From: Muribaculaceae bacterium
GTDB taxonomy: Bacteria; Bacteroidota; Bacteroidia; Bacteroidales; Muribaculaceae
NCBI GenBank assembly: GCA_009775125.1
Contig: VSPD01000029.1
Span: forward strand, 1-34,825
Direction of reading: 5' to 3'
DNA: 34,825 nt
A program made the position numbers and the translations under genes. Of the stretch, positions 1-8,017 are shown one piece after another (the stretch's first letter is position 1; every line of letters starts with the position of its first letter). A model generated the notes under the pieces. It worked only from the letters and a program-made list of their open reading frames with translations. It was not told where the DNA came from and searched no databases.

Positions 1-66
1 CCCCCCCCCCGCCCCCACCCCCCGCCCCCCGCCCCCCCCCCCCCGCCCCCCCCCGCGCCCCCCCCT
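1..66. other. C-rich low-complexity contig edge
   Basis: The first 66 bases are almost only C with scattered G and one A. No coding or structural signal can be read. Such a run at the very edge of a sequence is most simply an assembly or read artefact (a poly-G read tail seen on the other strand), though a true C-rich tract cannot be excluded. Confidence 0.6.
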
Positions 67-113
67 CGCAAGCCGGAGGGTTTTCTGTCGCAAGCCGGAG
101 GCTCGCGTTCCTA
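67..113 (+). repeat. Palindromic element, one truncated and one full copy
   Basis: A truncated copy (67-80, CGCAAGCCGGAGGG) is followed by a full copy at 89-112: arm CGCAAGCC, centre GGA, arm GGCTCGCG, then TTCCT. The right arm has one mismatch to a perfect hairpin. This is the variant of the dispersed family whose second arm base is G, pairing with C. It lies just beyond the 3' end of the 1512-aa gene. Confidence 0.75.
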
Positions 114-141
114 CTTTCCTGCTTCCTGCTTCCTGCTTCCT
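114..141. repeat. Heptanucleotide tandem repeat GCTTCCT
   Basis: Three exact copies of GCTTCCT (121-141) follow a variant copy CTTTCCT (114-120). Read on the minus strand the unit is AGGAAGC. The last copy overlaps the TAG stop of the 1512-aa gene, so the gene ends inside the repeat. The unit resembles the AGGAAC head of the neighbouring palindromic element. Confidence 0.8.
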
Positions 142-3100
142 ATTTTTGGAGTTGCTTGGTGGCGGTGCGGCCTTGGACGCGGATTACGACTGCGTCGGGG
201 GCGGGCTCGGAGATTTCGATGCCTTGGAGGTTGAAGTAGCGCACGGGGGCAGCGTCGGCGCCGATTGTGCCGATGGCGGAGAAGTCGGCCGATACGGCTT
301 CGCACGGGTCGGTCTCGCCGTAGTTGTAGATGGCGGATACACGGTAGCGGTAGGTGCCGTCTTTGGCAGGGATGTCGGTGTAGGTGGTGTCGGCCACGGG
401 CTCGGTGTTGACGAGTATGCCGTTGCGATAGATGTTGTAGCCCACGATGGCGAGGTCGGCGGGAACGCCGTCGCCGGCTTTGTATCGGATGTCGTCGATG
501 CGGACGCCGTTGTAGCCGGCGCGGCCGCGGATTGCGAAGCGGCGTGCGCCTTCGGGGAGGTCGGCCGACACAAGCGTCCATTTGTTGGTGCAGTCGTATG
601 ATTTGATCTGAATGAAGTCGGCGATGTCGGTTGAGCCGGTTGAGTACCATACTTCCACTATGTCGCCCATGCCGTAGGTGAGCGATGAGTTAAAGGCGGC
701 CATGAAGGAGATGGTCTGCGCCACGCCGGAGAGTTCGGGCGAGATCATCCAGTCGGAGGCGTTGTAGCAGTAGGGGGCTATCGCGCACTGGTTGCCGGAG
801 TATGCGCCATATGCTCCGGGTGTGGCGTTGATTTGAGAGGCGTTGAAAATCTGGAAAGCCATTGCGTCGCCGGCGTGAGGATAATCGTAGTCGTCCATAG
901 TATATGAGTCTTCGTCGTAGGCTGCATAAGTGGAGTTGCCGTCTTGGTCGACGAGGGTCCAGGGGCCGAAGTCTTCGATGGTGAAGGCTTCGTAGGATTC
1001 AAAGTCTTCGAGGATTTCTTCGGCGCGGGGCATGGCGTCGATGTCGGGAGCGTTCCACGACAGCACGATGGCGGAAGTGGGGTCGGAGGTGAGGGTGGCT
1101 GTGAGGCCGTCGACACCGTCGTATTCTGCGGGCTTGACAGTGATGAATTTTTCCACGAGGTTGTCCGACTCGTCTTCGTCGGTGCCTGAGCTTATGCGCA
1201 TGCCGAAGAAGTTGGGGCCTTTTGTGTCGTTGTAAAGCAAGATGTCGTCGAACGACACTGTGACTGACTCGTCGGGCTCGAGTGTGCCTTCGAGGTCCTT
1301 TGCGAGCAATACGGAGCCGTTATGCAGCATTTCAACGGATGCGCCGGAGGATGGGCGAAGACCGTCGTTGGTAACTTTTGCCGAGATGCTGAATTTCTGG
1401 CCGGCAAACACTTCCGAGGGTGCAGACATGCGCGAGATGGAGATATTGTAGTCGTGGATGTCGCGGACGCGGATATGGTCGATTGCCACATAGTTGGCGC
1501 CGTAGTAGGATGCGTCTTTGGTGGTGACGAGCAGCTCGAACTGTATTGTTCCGGCGGAGATGTAGCCGTTGAGGGGAATGCGCACGGCGGTCCATTCGGA
1601 GCAGGGTTCTTCCTTGAAGTCGAGGGTGCGCACTGTGGTGTATTCGCCGTTGGCTTTGGCAAGCATCACGTCGAGTTGGTTGGCTGTGGCGCGGGTTTGG
1701 AATTCGAGCACGGGGGTGGTGGTGCCGGAAATGTCGATCATGCCGGAGTAGATGCCCACCTTGTAGCCGTTGCTTTCGGCGCCCATTACGATGAAGCCGC
1801 CGTCGGCGTCTTGCGAGTTGATGTAGACGGGGTTGTCGTTTTCGTCGTATTCCTCGAAGTACTGATTGTCGCCGTAGACGGCAAATTCGGCGCGCGGGCT
1901 TGTTCCGGCGTAGTCGATGCCCCAGAGCGAGTGCTCGGGTGTGGCGTCGGGGAATGTCTCGGAGAATGGGAGGCTCCATGGCTTGCCCACGGCGAGGATG
2001 TTGGAGTTGGTGCCGGGATAAGAGGCGAGTTCCTGCTGGCCGACATTATATGTGGCTGTGACTTGGAAGGCTACGAAATCCTGGCCCTCGGCTCCGAAAT
2101 CTTTGCCGGAATAGTCGAATACGTAAGATGTGGCCGATGTGGAGGCGATTGCCGGGTCGGTGAGCTGTCCGAAGGCGTCGAAAATGTAGTAGGAAAGCTG
2201 TTCGACGGGCACATATCCGCCTTGTTCGCCTGCTGCGCCGGGGGCTGTCCACGACAGGGTCACGGTTTTGCCGTCGGCCGAGAGCACGGCTTTTACGTCG
2301 GTGGGGTTGAGCGGGTAGTCGAAGCCGGTGTAAACCGAACTGGAGGCTTTGGCGCCTTCGCCGTCGGCATTGGCGGCGGATACGGCTATGGTGGAGTTGC
2401 CTTGCGCGGTTTCGACGTCGAATGTTACAGTCGCGCCGGGAGCCACGTTCTCAACGGCTTTTTTGAGTTCGCCGCCAACGTAGACGTTGATTGTGAGCGG
2501 GCCTTCGAGGTCGGCTCCGGCAAGGTCTTTGGAGGGAGCGGTGTATTCAACCGAGGCTGAAAGCGCGCCTGCCGCCGCGGGTGTGATTCCGACGATTTCG
2601 CCGGCAACGGGGATGGATGCGGAGCTGATTTTGATGTAGCGGATGCGCAGGCCCGAAGATGTGGCTTTGGGAGTGACGGCATGGAAGCCGATGTGGTAGA
2701 TGCCGTCGGCGGGCACGGTGAAGTCTTTTGTGGTGACGGTGTACTGGATTGACGAGCCTTTCTTGCCATGGGTGGTGGATACGAGATTGGTCGACAGGGC
2801 TTCGGGAGTCTTGCCGGTGCCGAGCATCACGTCCATGTGGCCTTCGGGTGTGCCGGTGCCTGTGGTGTTGAGGCCGGCTTCGAATTCGAGGGTGTAGGTC
2901 TTGCCGGCAATTAAGCGCACGGGCGGGGTGATGAGCCAGTCGTCTTCGGCTTCCTGGCCGGAGGCGGGCGCAAGCATATATACATATGTGGAGCCGGCCA
3001 TCCATTTCTTGTTGTCGCCGTTGGCGTCGATCACGGTGTAGAGACCGAATTCGTTGTCGGATTGCTTGAACTGGTGGTCGATGGGCAGCGAGACATACGA

Positions 3101-4678
3101 GCCGAGCACTATGGGGTCGGTGGCGGCAACAGCCGAGGAGGCATCGCCGGCGTTGGCCGTTACTTCATAGTAGTAGCTTGCCATGGGCATGTCGGCGATG
3201 ATGTCGCTGCATTCAGTTGCGGAGATGCCTTCGGCTACGACTTTGCCGTCGGGACGGCGAACCACCGTGTAGGTCACGGCGTCGGCGTCGAAATATCCGC
3301 CGTTGACAGATTCAGCCGGGGCGGTCCAGGATATGGTGATTTCGGTGTCGGAAGTCTTTTCGGCGCTAAGGTCGGTCACGGCTTTGGGAGCGTCGGTGCC
3401 GATGTATGCCTCGATTTCATATTTTGGCGCAGAGCCTTCGGCGTTGGATGTGCGTATTGTAAAAACGGTGACGCCGGAAGCCTCCAACGTGACAGGCGCG
3501 CTCACGACGGAACCCGGGGCTGCGGAGCCGGATGCCACCACTGTGCCGTTGGCCTCGATGGTGTAGTCGAGCGTGCCGTCGAGATTGGTGCCGCCGTATG
3601 ATACGGAGGGCATGGTGAAGTAGACGTGGCCCGAGAGGGAGCCGCCGTCGAAATCGATCGTGGCGGCGGTCACGGCAGCCGGAGCGCCGTTGGAGGCAAG
3701 GGGCTGCGGCACGTAAAGGCCTGCGAACTGCGCTTGATTGGCGAGCTCGGCAGCCACGTTCCACTTGCCGTCGGCGAGCGATATGCCGTAAAGGGTGCCG
3801 TCGCCTTCTTCGGGCTGATATGAATAGTAATATGTAGAGGTGGCGTCGTCGATGGCCGCTGTCGTGTAATAGTAACAGAAGTGGCTTTCATCGCCGATGG
3901 AAGAAATCTTGTTGAGCTGGGCCGTGGCTTTGTCGACAGAATAGAAATTGCCCGTGTCATCGGTGGCATAGAGCCGTCCGTCGGCGGTGAAGGCGATGGA
4001 GTTGAGGTTGGTCTCGGCGGGCAGGTCGGCCACTTTCGCCGGTTTGAATGTGCGCATGTCGAGCGTGCCGAGATACACGGTGAAGTTGCCGGCGTAGAAA
4101 AGGCCGTAGACAGTCTCGGTGGTGGCGTCGTAGGCAAGGTCGAGGGCAATTGAGCCGACAAACTCCGACGGGTTAAGCTGTTTGTGCTGTGTCAGCGTCC
4201 ACGACTGTGTGTCGTAGACGTATGCCGCGATGTCGACAATCTGATTATTGGCCGAGTAGTAGCTCAGCGCGTAATATTTGCCGTCGTAGTACACCGCGCC
4301 GCCCACTCCGTAGAGGTTGGGGTCGGTGAACACGGCCGAAGTGGAGCCGGTGGCCGGGTCGAGCGTGTATATGCCGCACTGCGACATAGAGGTCCATGTC
4401 GACGAATAAATCTGGTTTCCATAGAGTAGAGTCGTTTCGCCGTTGCGGCCTTTTGCTCGCAACGCAGCCGGGGCTTGTTGGCGAGTCGCGCCGTTGCGCA
4501 GAGTCTTGATGCCCGGTATGTTGATTGTAGCCGGGGCCTGCCGTAGCGAATGCTGACGTTGGGCGATCGGGGCGGGGATGTCGACGCCTTGGTGCTTTGG
4601 CGAAATTGCCGCCGCATCAGTGGCTATTGCCGCCGAAATACCCAGCGAAAGCAGGTAAAGGTGTAAATTTGATGACAT
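140..4678 (-). CDS. Giant secreted surface protein with propeller-like, Fn3-like and jelly-roll modules
   Basis: A 1512-residue exported protein of unknown binding role. It starts with an atypical but hydrophobic signal-like N-terminus (LYLLSLGISAAIA). Residues about 85-325 form repeated short beta motifs of propeller type (ATDDTGNFYSVDKAT). Fn3-like segments carry ISWTAP or LSWTAP motifs, e.g. near residue 450. 'Choice-of-anchor J' jelly-roll modules are recognisable by DWLITPP or DWMISPELSG, at about 525-685, 905-1070 and 1220-1400. A CARDB-like stretch (SAPSEVFAGQKFSISAKVTN) follows the second. The protein ends in a sorting-like tail (VRYFNLQGIEI...VIRVQGR) shared with two other proteins here. 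It resembles the adjacent 862-aa protein in plan. Its stop is TAG, inside a heptad repeat. It is probably surface-attached and could bind glycans or host proteins; no enzyme motif was seen. Confidence 0.85.
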   Translation of the reverse strand: MSSNLHLYLLSLGISAAIATDAAAISPKHQGVDIPAPIAQRQHSLRQAPATINIPGIKTLRNGATRQQAPAALRAKGRNGETTLLYGNQIYSSTWTSMSQCGIYTLDPATGSTSAVFTDPNLYGVGGAVYYDGKYYALSYYSANNQIVDIAAYVYDTQSWTLTQHKQLNPSEFVGSIALDLAYDATTETVYGLFYAGNFTVYLGTLDMRTFKPAKVADLPAETNLNSIAFTADGRLYATDDTGNFYSVDKATAQLNKISSIGDESHFCYYYTTAAIDDATSTYYYSYQPEEGDGTLYGISLADGKWNVAAELANQAQFAGLYVPQPLASNGAPAAVTAATIDFDGGSLSGHVYFTMPSVSYGGTNLDGTLDYTIEANGTVVASGSAAPGSVVSAPVTLEASGVTVFTIRTSNAEGSAPKYEIEAYIGTDAPKAVTDLSAEKTSDTEITISWTAPAESVNGGYFDADAVTYTVVRRPDGKVVAEGISATECSDIIADMPMASYYYEVTANAGDASSAVAATDPIVLGSYVSLPIDHQFKQSDNEFGLYTVIDANGDNKKWMAGSTYVYMLAPASGQEAEDDWLITPPVRLIAGKTYTLEFEAGLNTTGTGTPEGHMDVMLGTGKTPEALSTNLVSTTHGKKGSSIQYTVTTKDFTVPADGIYHIGFHAVTPKATSSGLRIRYIKISSASIPVAGEIVGITPAAAGALSASVEYTAPSKDLAGADLEGPLTINVYVGGELKKAVENVAPGATVTFDVETAQGNSTIAVSAANADGEGAKASSSVYTGFDYPLNPTDVKAVLSADGKTVTLSWTAPGAAGEQGGYVPVEQLSYYIFDAFGQLTDPAIASTSATSYVFDYSGKDFGAEGQDFVAFQVTATYNVGQQELASYPGTNSNILAVGKPWSLPFSETFPDATPEHSLWGIDYAGTSPRAEFAVYGDNQYFEEYDENDNPVYINSQDADGGFIVMGAESNGYKVGIYSGMIDISGTTTPVLEFQTRATANQLDVMLAKANGEYTTVRTLDFKEEPCSEWTAVRIPLNGYISAGTIQFELLVTTKDASYYGANYVAIDHIRVRDIHDYNISISRMSAPSEVFAGQKFSISAKVTNDGLRPSSGASVEMLHNGSVLLAKDLEGTLEPDESVTVSFDDILLYNDTKGPNFFGMRISSGTDEDESDNLVEKFITVKPAEYDGVDGLTATLTSDPTSAIVLSWNAPDIDAMPRAEEILEDFESYEAFTIEDFGPWTLVDQDGNSTYAAYDEDSYTMDDYDYPHAGDAMAFQIFNASQINATPGAYGAYSGNQCAIAPYCYNASDWMISPELSGVAQTISFMAAFNSSLTYGMGDIVEVWYSTGSTDIADFIQIKSYDCTNKWTLVSADLPEGARRFAIRGRAGYNGVRIDDIRYKAGDGVPADLAIVGYNIYRNGILVNTEPVADTTYTDIPAKDGTYRYRVSAIYNYGETDPCEAVSADFSAIGTIGADAAPVRYFNLQGIEISEPAPDAVVIRVQGRTATKQLQK

Positions 4679-4725
4679 AATGATTAGTTTTTATGAACTT
4701 TTGTCGTTCTTGTTAAGATTTTTTG

Positions 4726-4755
4726 CAAAAATAGTTATAAAATGTTATTTTGCAA
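4726..4755 (-). promoter_or_regulatory. Bacteroidetes-type promoter for the 1512-aa gene
   Basis: On the minus strand a TTG (4755-4753) lies 19 nt before TATTTTTG (4733-4726), fitting TTG-N19-TAnnTTTG. The start codon is about 48 nt downstream of the -7 element. Confidence 0.6.
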
Positions 4756-4806
4756 CAAATCTGCAACAAAAAGTTTCAAAATATTAAAAAAAGGGGGTAA
4801 ATAAGC

Positions 4807-5189
4807 AGGAACTCAAGCCTCCGGCTTGAGCAATTAATCTCAAGCCGAAAATGCGGTGCATGGAATCGCGTAGCGATTCAAGATTGTAGCCGGGGGTGAA
4901 GCGATAGCGTAACCCCCGGTATGTTGAGTTGGTTCATCGTGGTATCGGAGCGAGCGGCAGCGTAGCGTTCTGCACCACGGTTGGCGTTATCGAACGCTCC
5001 GGCAGGCTCCGCTCCAACACCATAATAAATAACATCCACGCCCCCCCCGGGGCTGTCGCCCCGCGCTACAATATTTGTCTCCTAACGGAGACCCAACGAA
5101 CCGTAATTACGGCTTGACCCATTTATTGCTCAAGCCGCTATAAATCTCAAGCCGGAGTAATAAATCTCAAGCCGGAGGCTTGAGTTCCT
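4807..5189. repeat. 384-bp palindrome-rich block bounded by 24-bp inverted repeats (MITE/REPIN-like)
   Basis: This fills most of the 570-nt gene-free gap between the 1512-aa and 862-aa genes. The left end (4807-4830) is AGGAA, then CTCAAGCC-TCC-GGCTTGAG; the right end (5166-5189) is its exact reverse complement. Inside are several hairpins: 4863-4879 (GAATCGC-GTA-GCGATTC), 4890-4919 (CCGGGGGT arms), 5048-5063 (CGGGGC/GCCCCG), 5077-5092 (GTCTCC/GGAGAC) and the 12-bp palindrome CCGTAATTACGG at 5101-5112. Truncated copies of the end motif stand at 4839-4847, 5129-5137 and 5146-5157. A C8 run is at 5041-5048. No convincing ORF and no target-site duplication were seen. It looks like a non-autonomous repeat, but mobility is an inference. 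Confidence 0.65.
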
Positions 5190-5249
5190 ACAAACGCGGC
5201 GCGTCCCGGGGAGGGCGCGCCGTGGTGAGGATTATGGGTGTAGATTGTT

Positions 5250-7838
5250 TTAGCGGATGAATTCCTTGCGGGCGGTGCCGTCGGAGTAGCGGACTATGAT
5301 GAGGCCGCTTTGGGGAGCGGAGAGGCGTTTGCCCTGGAGGTTGTAGTATTCGACGGGCACGGCGTCGGGTTGCGCGGTGATGCTGTCGAAGATGCCGTCG
5401 GAGGCCGCGCGGGTGATGCGGATGTTGTCGACATTGAGGCGTGTCACGGCGTCGCAGCCTTGTCCGTGGAGGCCGATGTGGTAGGTGCCGGGAGTGGTCA
5501 CGGCGAAGTCGGCGGTGTAGTCGGCCCATGCGCCGAATTTGGCCTGGTCGTGTGAGGCGATGGCTGTGGCAAACGATGCTTTGTCGGAGGCGTCGGTGCC
5601 GAGGCATATTTCCCATTTGTGCTTGTCCCAGGATTTGCCGGAGGCGGCGTAGGTGAGGGTGTATGTGCCGGCCTCGTCGAAGCTGATGGCGGGCGAGATC
5701 ATCCAGTCGTCGTATTCGCCGTCGCTCACGCTATATACATATAATTGGGCGATGTTGGCGCCGTGGGGCGATGTGGCGTCCGAGGCCACGGCCCATCCGG
5801 CGGTGCGTTCGATGTGAGGGTTGGTGTTGGCGATGGTCCAGTCGGCGTCGGAGCCGTCCTCGAAGTCGCAGGCGTAGGGGATGGAGGCCGGTGCCTTTGT
5901 GATGGAAACGTTGTCGATTTTCAGGGTGGCGTAGCTGCAAGTGGTGGTGCCGTGGAAGGCGAGGTGGTAGGTTCCCGCTTCGGCTACGGTGAATGTGGCA
6001 GCGGGCGAGGCGATGTATGCGTTGCCGACTTTTTCGTCGGAGTGAGATTCAATCTCCACGGCGTGAGCGGCCGATGCCTCGGGAGCCTCGGCAAGGTATA
6101 TTTCCCAGGAGTGGGTGTCGGAGGAAAGGCTGCCGTTCATCATGTAGGTGAGGGTGTATGTTCCGGGAGTGAATTCGATGGCGGGCGAGAACATGTAGTC
6201 GTCGCAGGGGTTGGACGCGCCTTCGCTTTTGAGTTGGGCGAATTTGCCGTCGTACTGCTGTGTGGTGTATCCTGCCGTTATGGTCCAGCCGTAGGATGTG
6301 TTGGTGTGGTTGTTGGCAAACGTCCAGAGCGAGCCGTCCCCGGTGTCTTCAAATCCGGAGAAGTAGGGGATTGACGCAGCTTTGGCGTATGTCACGGGGT
6401 CGCTGTCTTTGGCATATCCGGTGACTCCACAGCTCACGGGCTCTACGCTGTAATAATATGTGCCGGGCTCGGCAAGGACGTCGGTATAGGATGTTTCGGC
6501 CACGTCCTTTGCAATCATGATTTCCTCGTTGCCTTTGATGCGCCATACGCGGTAGGTGATGTTGTCGAAGTCGGCATATCCTCCGTTTTCGGTGGCGGTG
6601 GGAGCCGTCCAGGCAACATTTACCTCGGAGTTGGCGATTGAGGCGGTGAGGTTGCCCACGGGCATGAGCATGTCGGCTCCGGCGAATACTTGCGCCAAGG
6701 CTCCGCGTCCGTGTTTGTCGCCGTTGAGGGCGCATATCATGTAGGTCTGCAAGCCGTTGGGGGCGTCGGCATCGGTCCAGGATATGGCGTCGGCGGCAAG
6801 GGTGGCTACGGGCGTGGCGCATCCGAGGCGGTAGACGGCTATGGCTGTGATGGCGCCGGCGTTACCGGCGAGGTCGTTGGCCGGGAGGGTCCAGGTAAGG
6901 TCGATTGTGGATGCTGTGCCGTCGCGGCGCACGGCTTTGGCCTCGGCGGGAGCGGCGGGAGCCGAAGCGTCGAACGGCTTTTCAAACCACAGGCCTGTAA
7001 CTTCGGCGTTGGCTCCGAGGATGCTGGCTTCGTTTTTCCATTTTGTCGACGGGTCGGGGTCCTCGGCCATGTACGACGCTACGCCCGTGGCGGGGTCGAT
7101 GGTGAGGAAATAGCAGTAGTCGGGGTGGGTTTGCGCCCAGTAGAGCACGCCTTCGGTGTCGAAGGCCATCGACTGGAAGGCGTCGGCAGTGGAGATAGAG
7201 TGCTGCGATGCGCTTATTTTTGTGGCCGCGCCGGTGAGTTTGTCGAGTTTGTAGAATTGGCGGTAGCCGCCCATGGCGTAGAGGTTGCCGTCTTTGTCGG
7301 CGGCGAGGGTGATGAGCGACTCGTCGACTTCACGGCCGTAGCCGTCGATGGCTTTGAGTTCGCCGGTGGGGCCTACGGGGTAGCATTTGCCGTCGGCGAG
7401 GTCGACGATATTCAGCGATGTAGAGGTGATTTGCGACGTGGAAACAGCGTTTTCGACCAGAGCATACATCGTGTTGGTGGTGTAGTCGTAGGTCATGTCT
7501 ACCACGCGGCAGGTTGTATCGTACGACGGTACATGTTTCACGACGGTGAAGTCTTCGGCGTCATATATCTTGTAGTCGCCGCCCGAGATACCGCCCATGG
7601 CGTCGGCAAAGACATCGAAGGTGTAATACAGGCCGTCGACACATTCGCCGGCCGAAATGTGGCTGTCGCCGTAGACCCGCTTGTCCATGATGGGATTGGC
7701 GAAATTGTCGACAGAGAAAGAGATAAAGCCGAATTGGCCTTTCTCGTCGCCCATCTGGTAGCCGTGTGCCACGGATTGCGCCGAAACTGCGGAGAATGTT
7801 CCGGCGACAGCGATGCAGGAGAGTAACAATTTTTTCAT
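5250..7838 (-). CDS. Large secreted surface protein with two tandem jelly-roll modules
   Basis: An 862-residue exported protein of unknown ligand. MKKLLLSCIAVAGTFSAVSA is a clear signal peptide. Residues about 25-290 hold propeller-like repeats (LYAMGGYRQFYKLDKLTGAA). Two Fn3-like domains follow (about 300-390 and 393-485; VAWTAPTATENGGY is in the second). Two tandem modules of about 163 residues each (487-649 and 650-812) both open with ASIPY, contain a [DY]-[WM]-[MF]-[IF]-S-PAI segment and close with L-x-[IV]-DN-[VI]-x-IT; these match the choice-of-anchor J type. The tail PVEYYNLQGKRLSAP resembles a type IX-like sorting signal. Its plan matches the neighbouring 1512-aa protein, suggesting ancient duplication and shuffling. 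Surface display is inferred. Confidence 0.85.
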   Translation of the reverse strand: MKKLLLSCIAVAGTFSAVSAQSVAHGYQMGDEKGQFGFISFSVDNFANPIMDKRVYGDSHISAGECVDGLYYTFDVFADAMGGISGGDYKIYDAEDFTVVKHVPSYDTTCRVVDMTYDYTTNTMYALVENAVSTSQITSTSLNIVDLADGKCYPVGPTGELKAIDGYGREVDESLITLAADKDGNLYAMGGYRQFYKLDKLTGAATKISASQHSISTADAFQSMAFDTEGVLYWAQTHPDYCYFLTIDPATGVASYMAEDPDPSTKWKNEASILGANAEVTGLWFEKPFDASAPAAPAEAKAVRRDGTASTIDLTWTLPANDLAGNAGAITAIAVYRLGCATPVATLAADAISWTDADAPNGLQTYMICALNGDKHGRGALAQVFAGADMLMPVGNLTASIANSEVNVAWTAPTATENGGYADFDNITYRVWRIKGNEEIMIAKDVAETSYTDVLAEPGTYYYSVEPVSCGVTGYAKDSDPVTYAKAASIPYFSGFEDTGDGSLWTFANNHTNTSYGWTITAGYTTQQYDGKFAQLKSEGASNPCDDYMFSPAIEFTPGTYTLTYMMNGSLSSDTHSWEIYLAEAPEASAAHAVEIESHSDEKVGNAYIASPAATFTVAEAGTYHLAFHGTTTCSYATLKIDNVSITKAPASIPYACDFEDGSDADWTIANTNPHIERTAGWAVASDATSPHGANIAQLYVYSVSDGEYDDWMISPAISFDEAGTYTLTYAASGKSWDKHKWEICLGTDASDKASFATAIASHDQAKFGAWADYTADFAVTTPGTYHIGLHGQGCDAVTRLNVDNIRITRAASDGIFDSITAQPDAVPVEYYNLQGKRLSAPQSGLIIVRYSDGTARKEFIR

Positions 7839-7889
7839 AAGCAGAATATAATTTTATGAATATTTGATGACTTTTGGAATATTATGTCG

Positions 7890-7920
7890 CAAAATTATCA
7901 TAAAAAATAAGATTCTGCAA
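7890..7920 (-). promoter_or_regulatory. Bacteroidetes-type promoter for the 862-aa gene
   Basis: Minus-strand TTG (7920-7918), 20 nt spacer, then TAATTTTG (7897-7890). The ATG at 7838 is about 52 nt downstream. Confidence 0.6.
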
Positions 7921-7960
7921 TGAAAATGTGATAAAAAGTTGAAAAATGTAACAATACAGT

Positions 7961-8017
7961 AGGAACACAAGCCTCCGGCTTGTGATAATAATTCACAAGC
8001 CGGAGGCTTGTGTTCCT
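7961..8017. repeat. Inverted pair of the palindromic element
   Basis: Two exact 24-bp copies face each other (7961-7984 and 7994-8017) across a 9-nt spacer, ATAATAATT. Each has arms CACAAGCC/GGCTTGTG with an AGGAA head. The right-hand copy runs into the coding region of the GT9 gene and overlaps its stop codon. As RNA the pair could fold into one long stem and might act as a terminator for the minus-strand gene. Confidence 0.8.

Noticed and set aside
1..66. Extreme C/G-rich tract as a functional element
   Set aside because: It is at the very contig edge and has no structure; an assembly or poly-G read artefact is simpler.
111..4617. Several long ORFs on the plus strand and other minus frames across the 1512-aa gene
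   Set aside because: They have Arg/His/Pro-rich or Gly/Val-rich compositions typical of shadow frames in GC-rich genes, and no start signals or known domains.
4929..5117. 62-codon ORF in the repeat block
   Set aside because: It runs through hairpins of the palindrome-rich block and has no coding character.
4807..5189. CRISPR array
   Set aside because: Repeat copies are inverted, truncated and irregularly spaced; there are no regular spacers and no cas genes.
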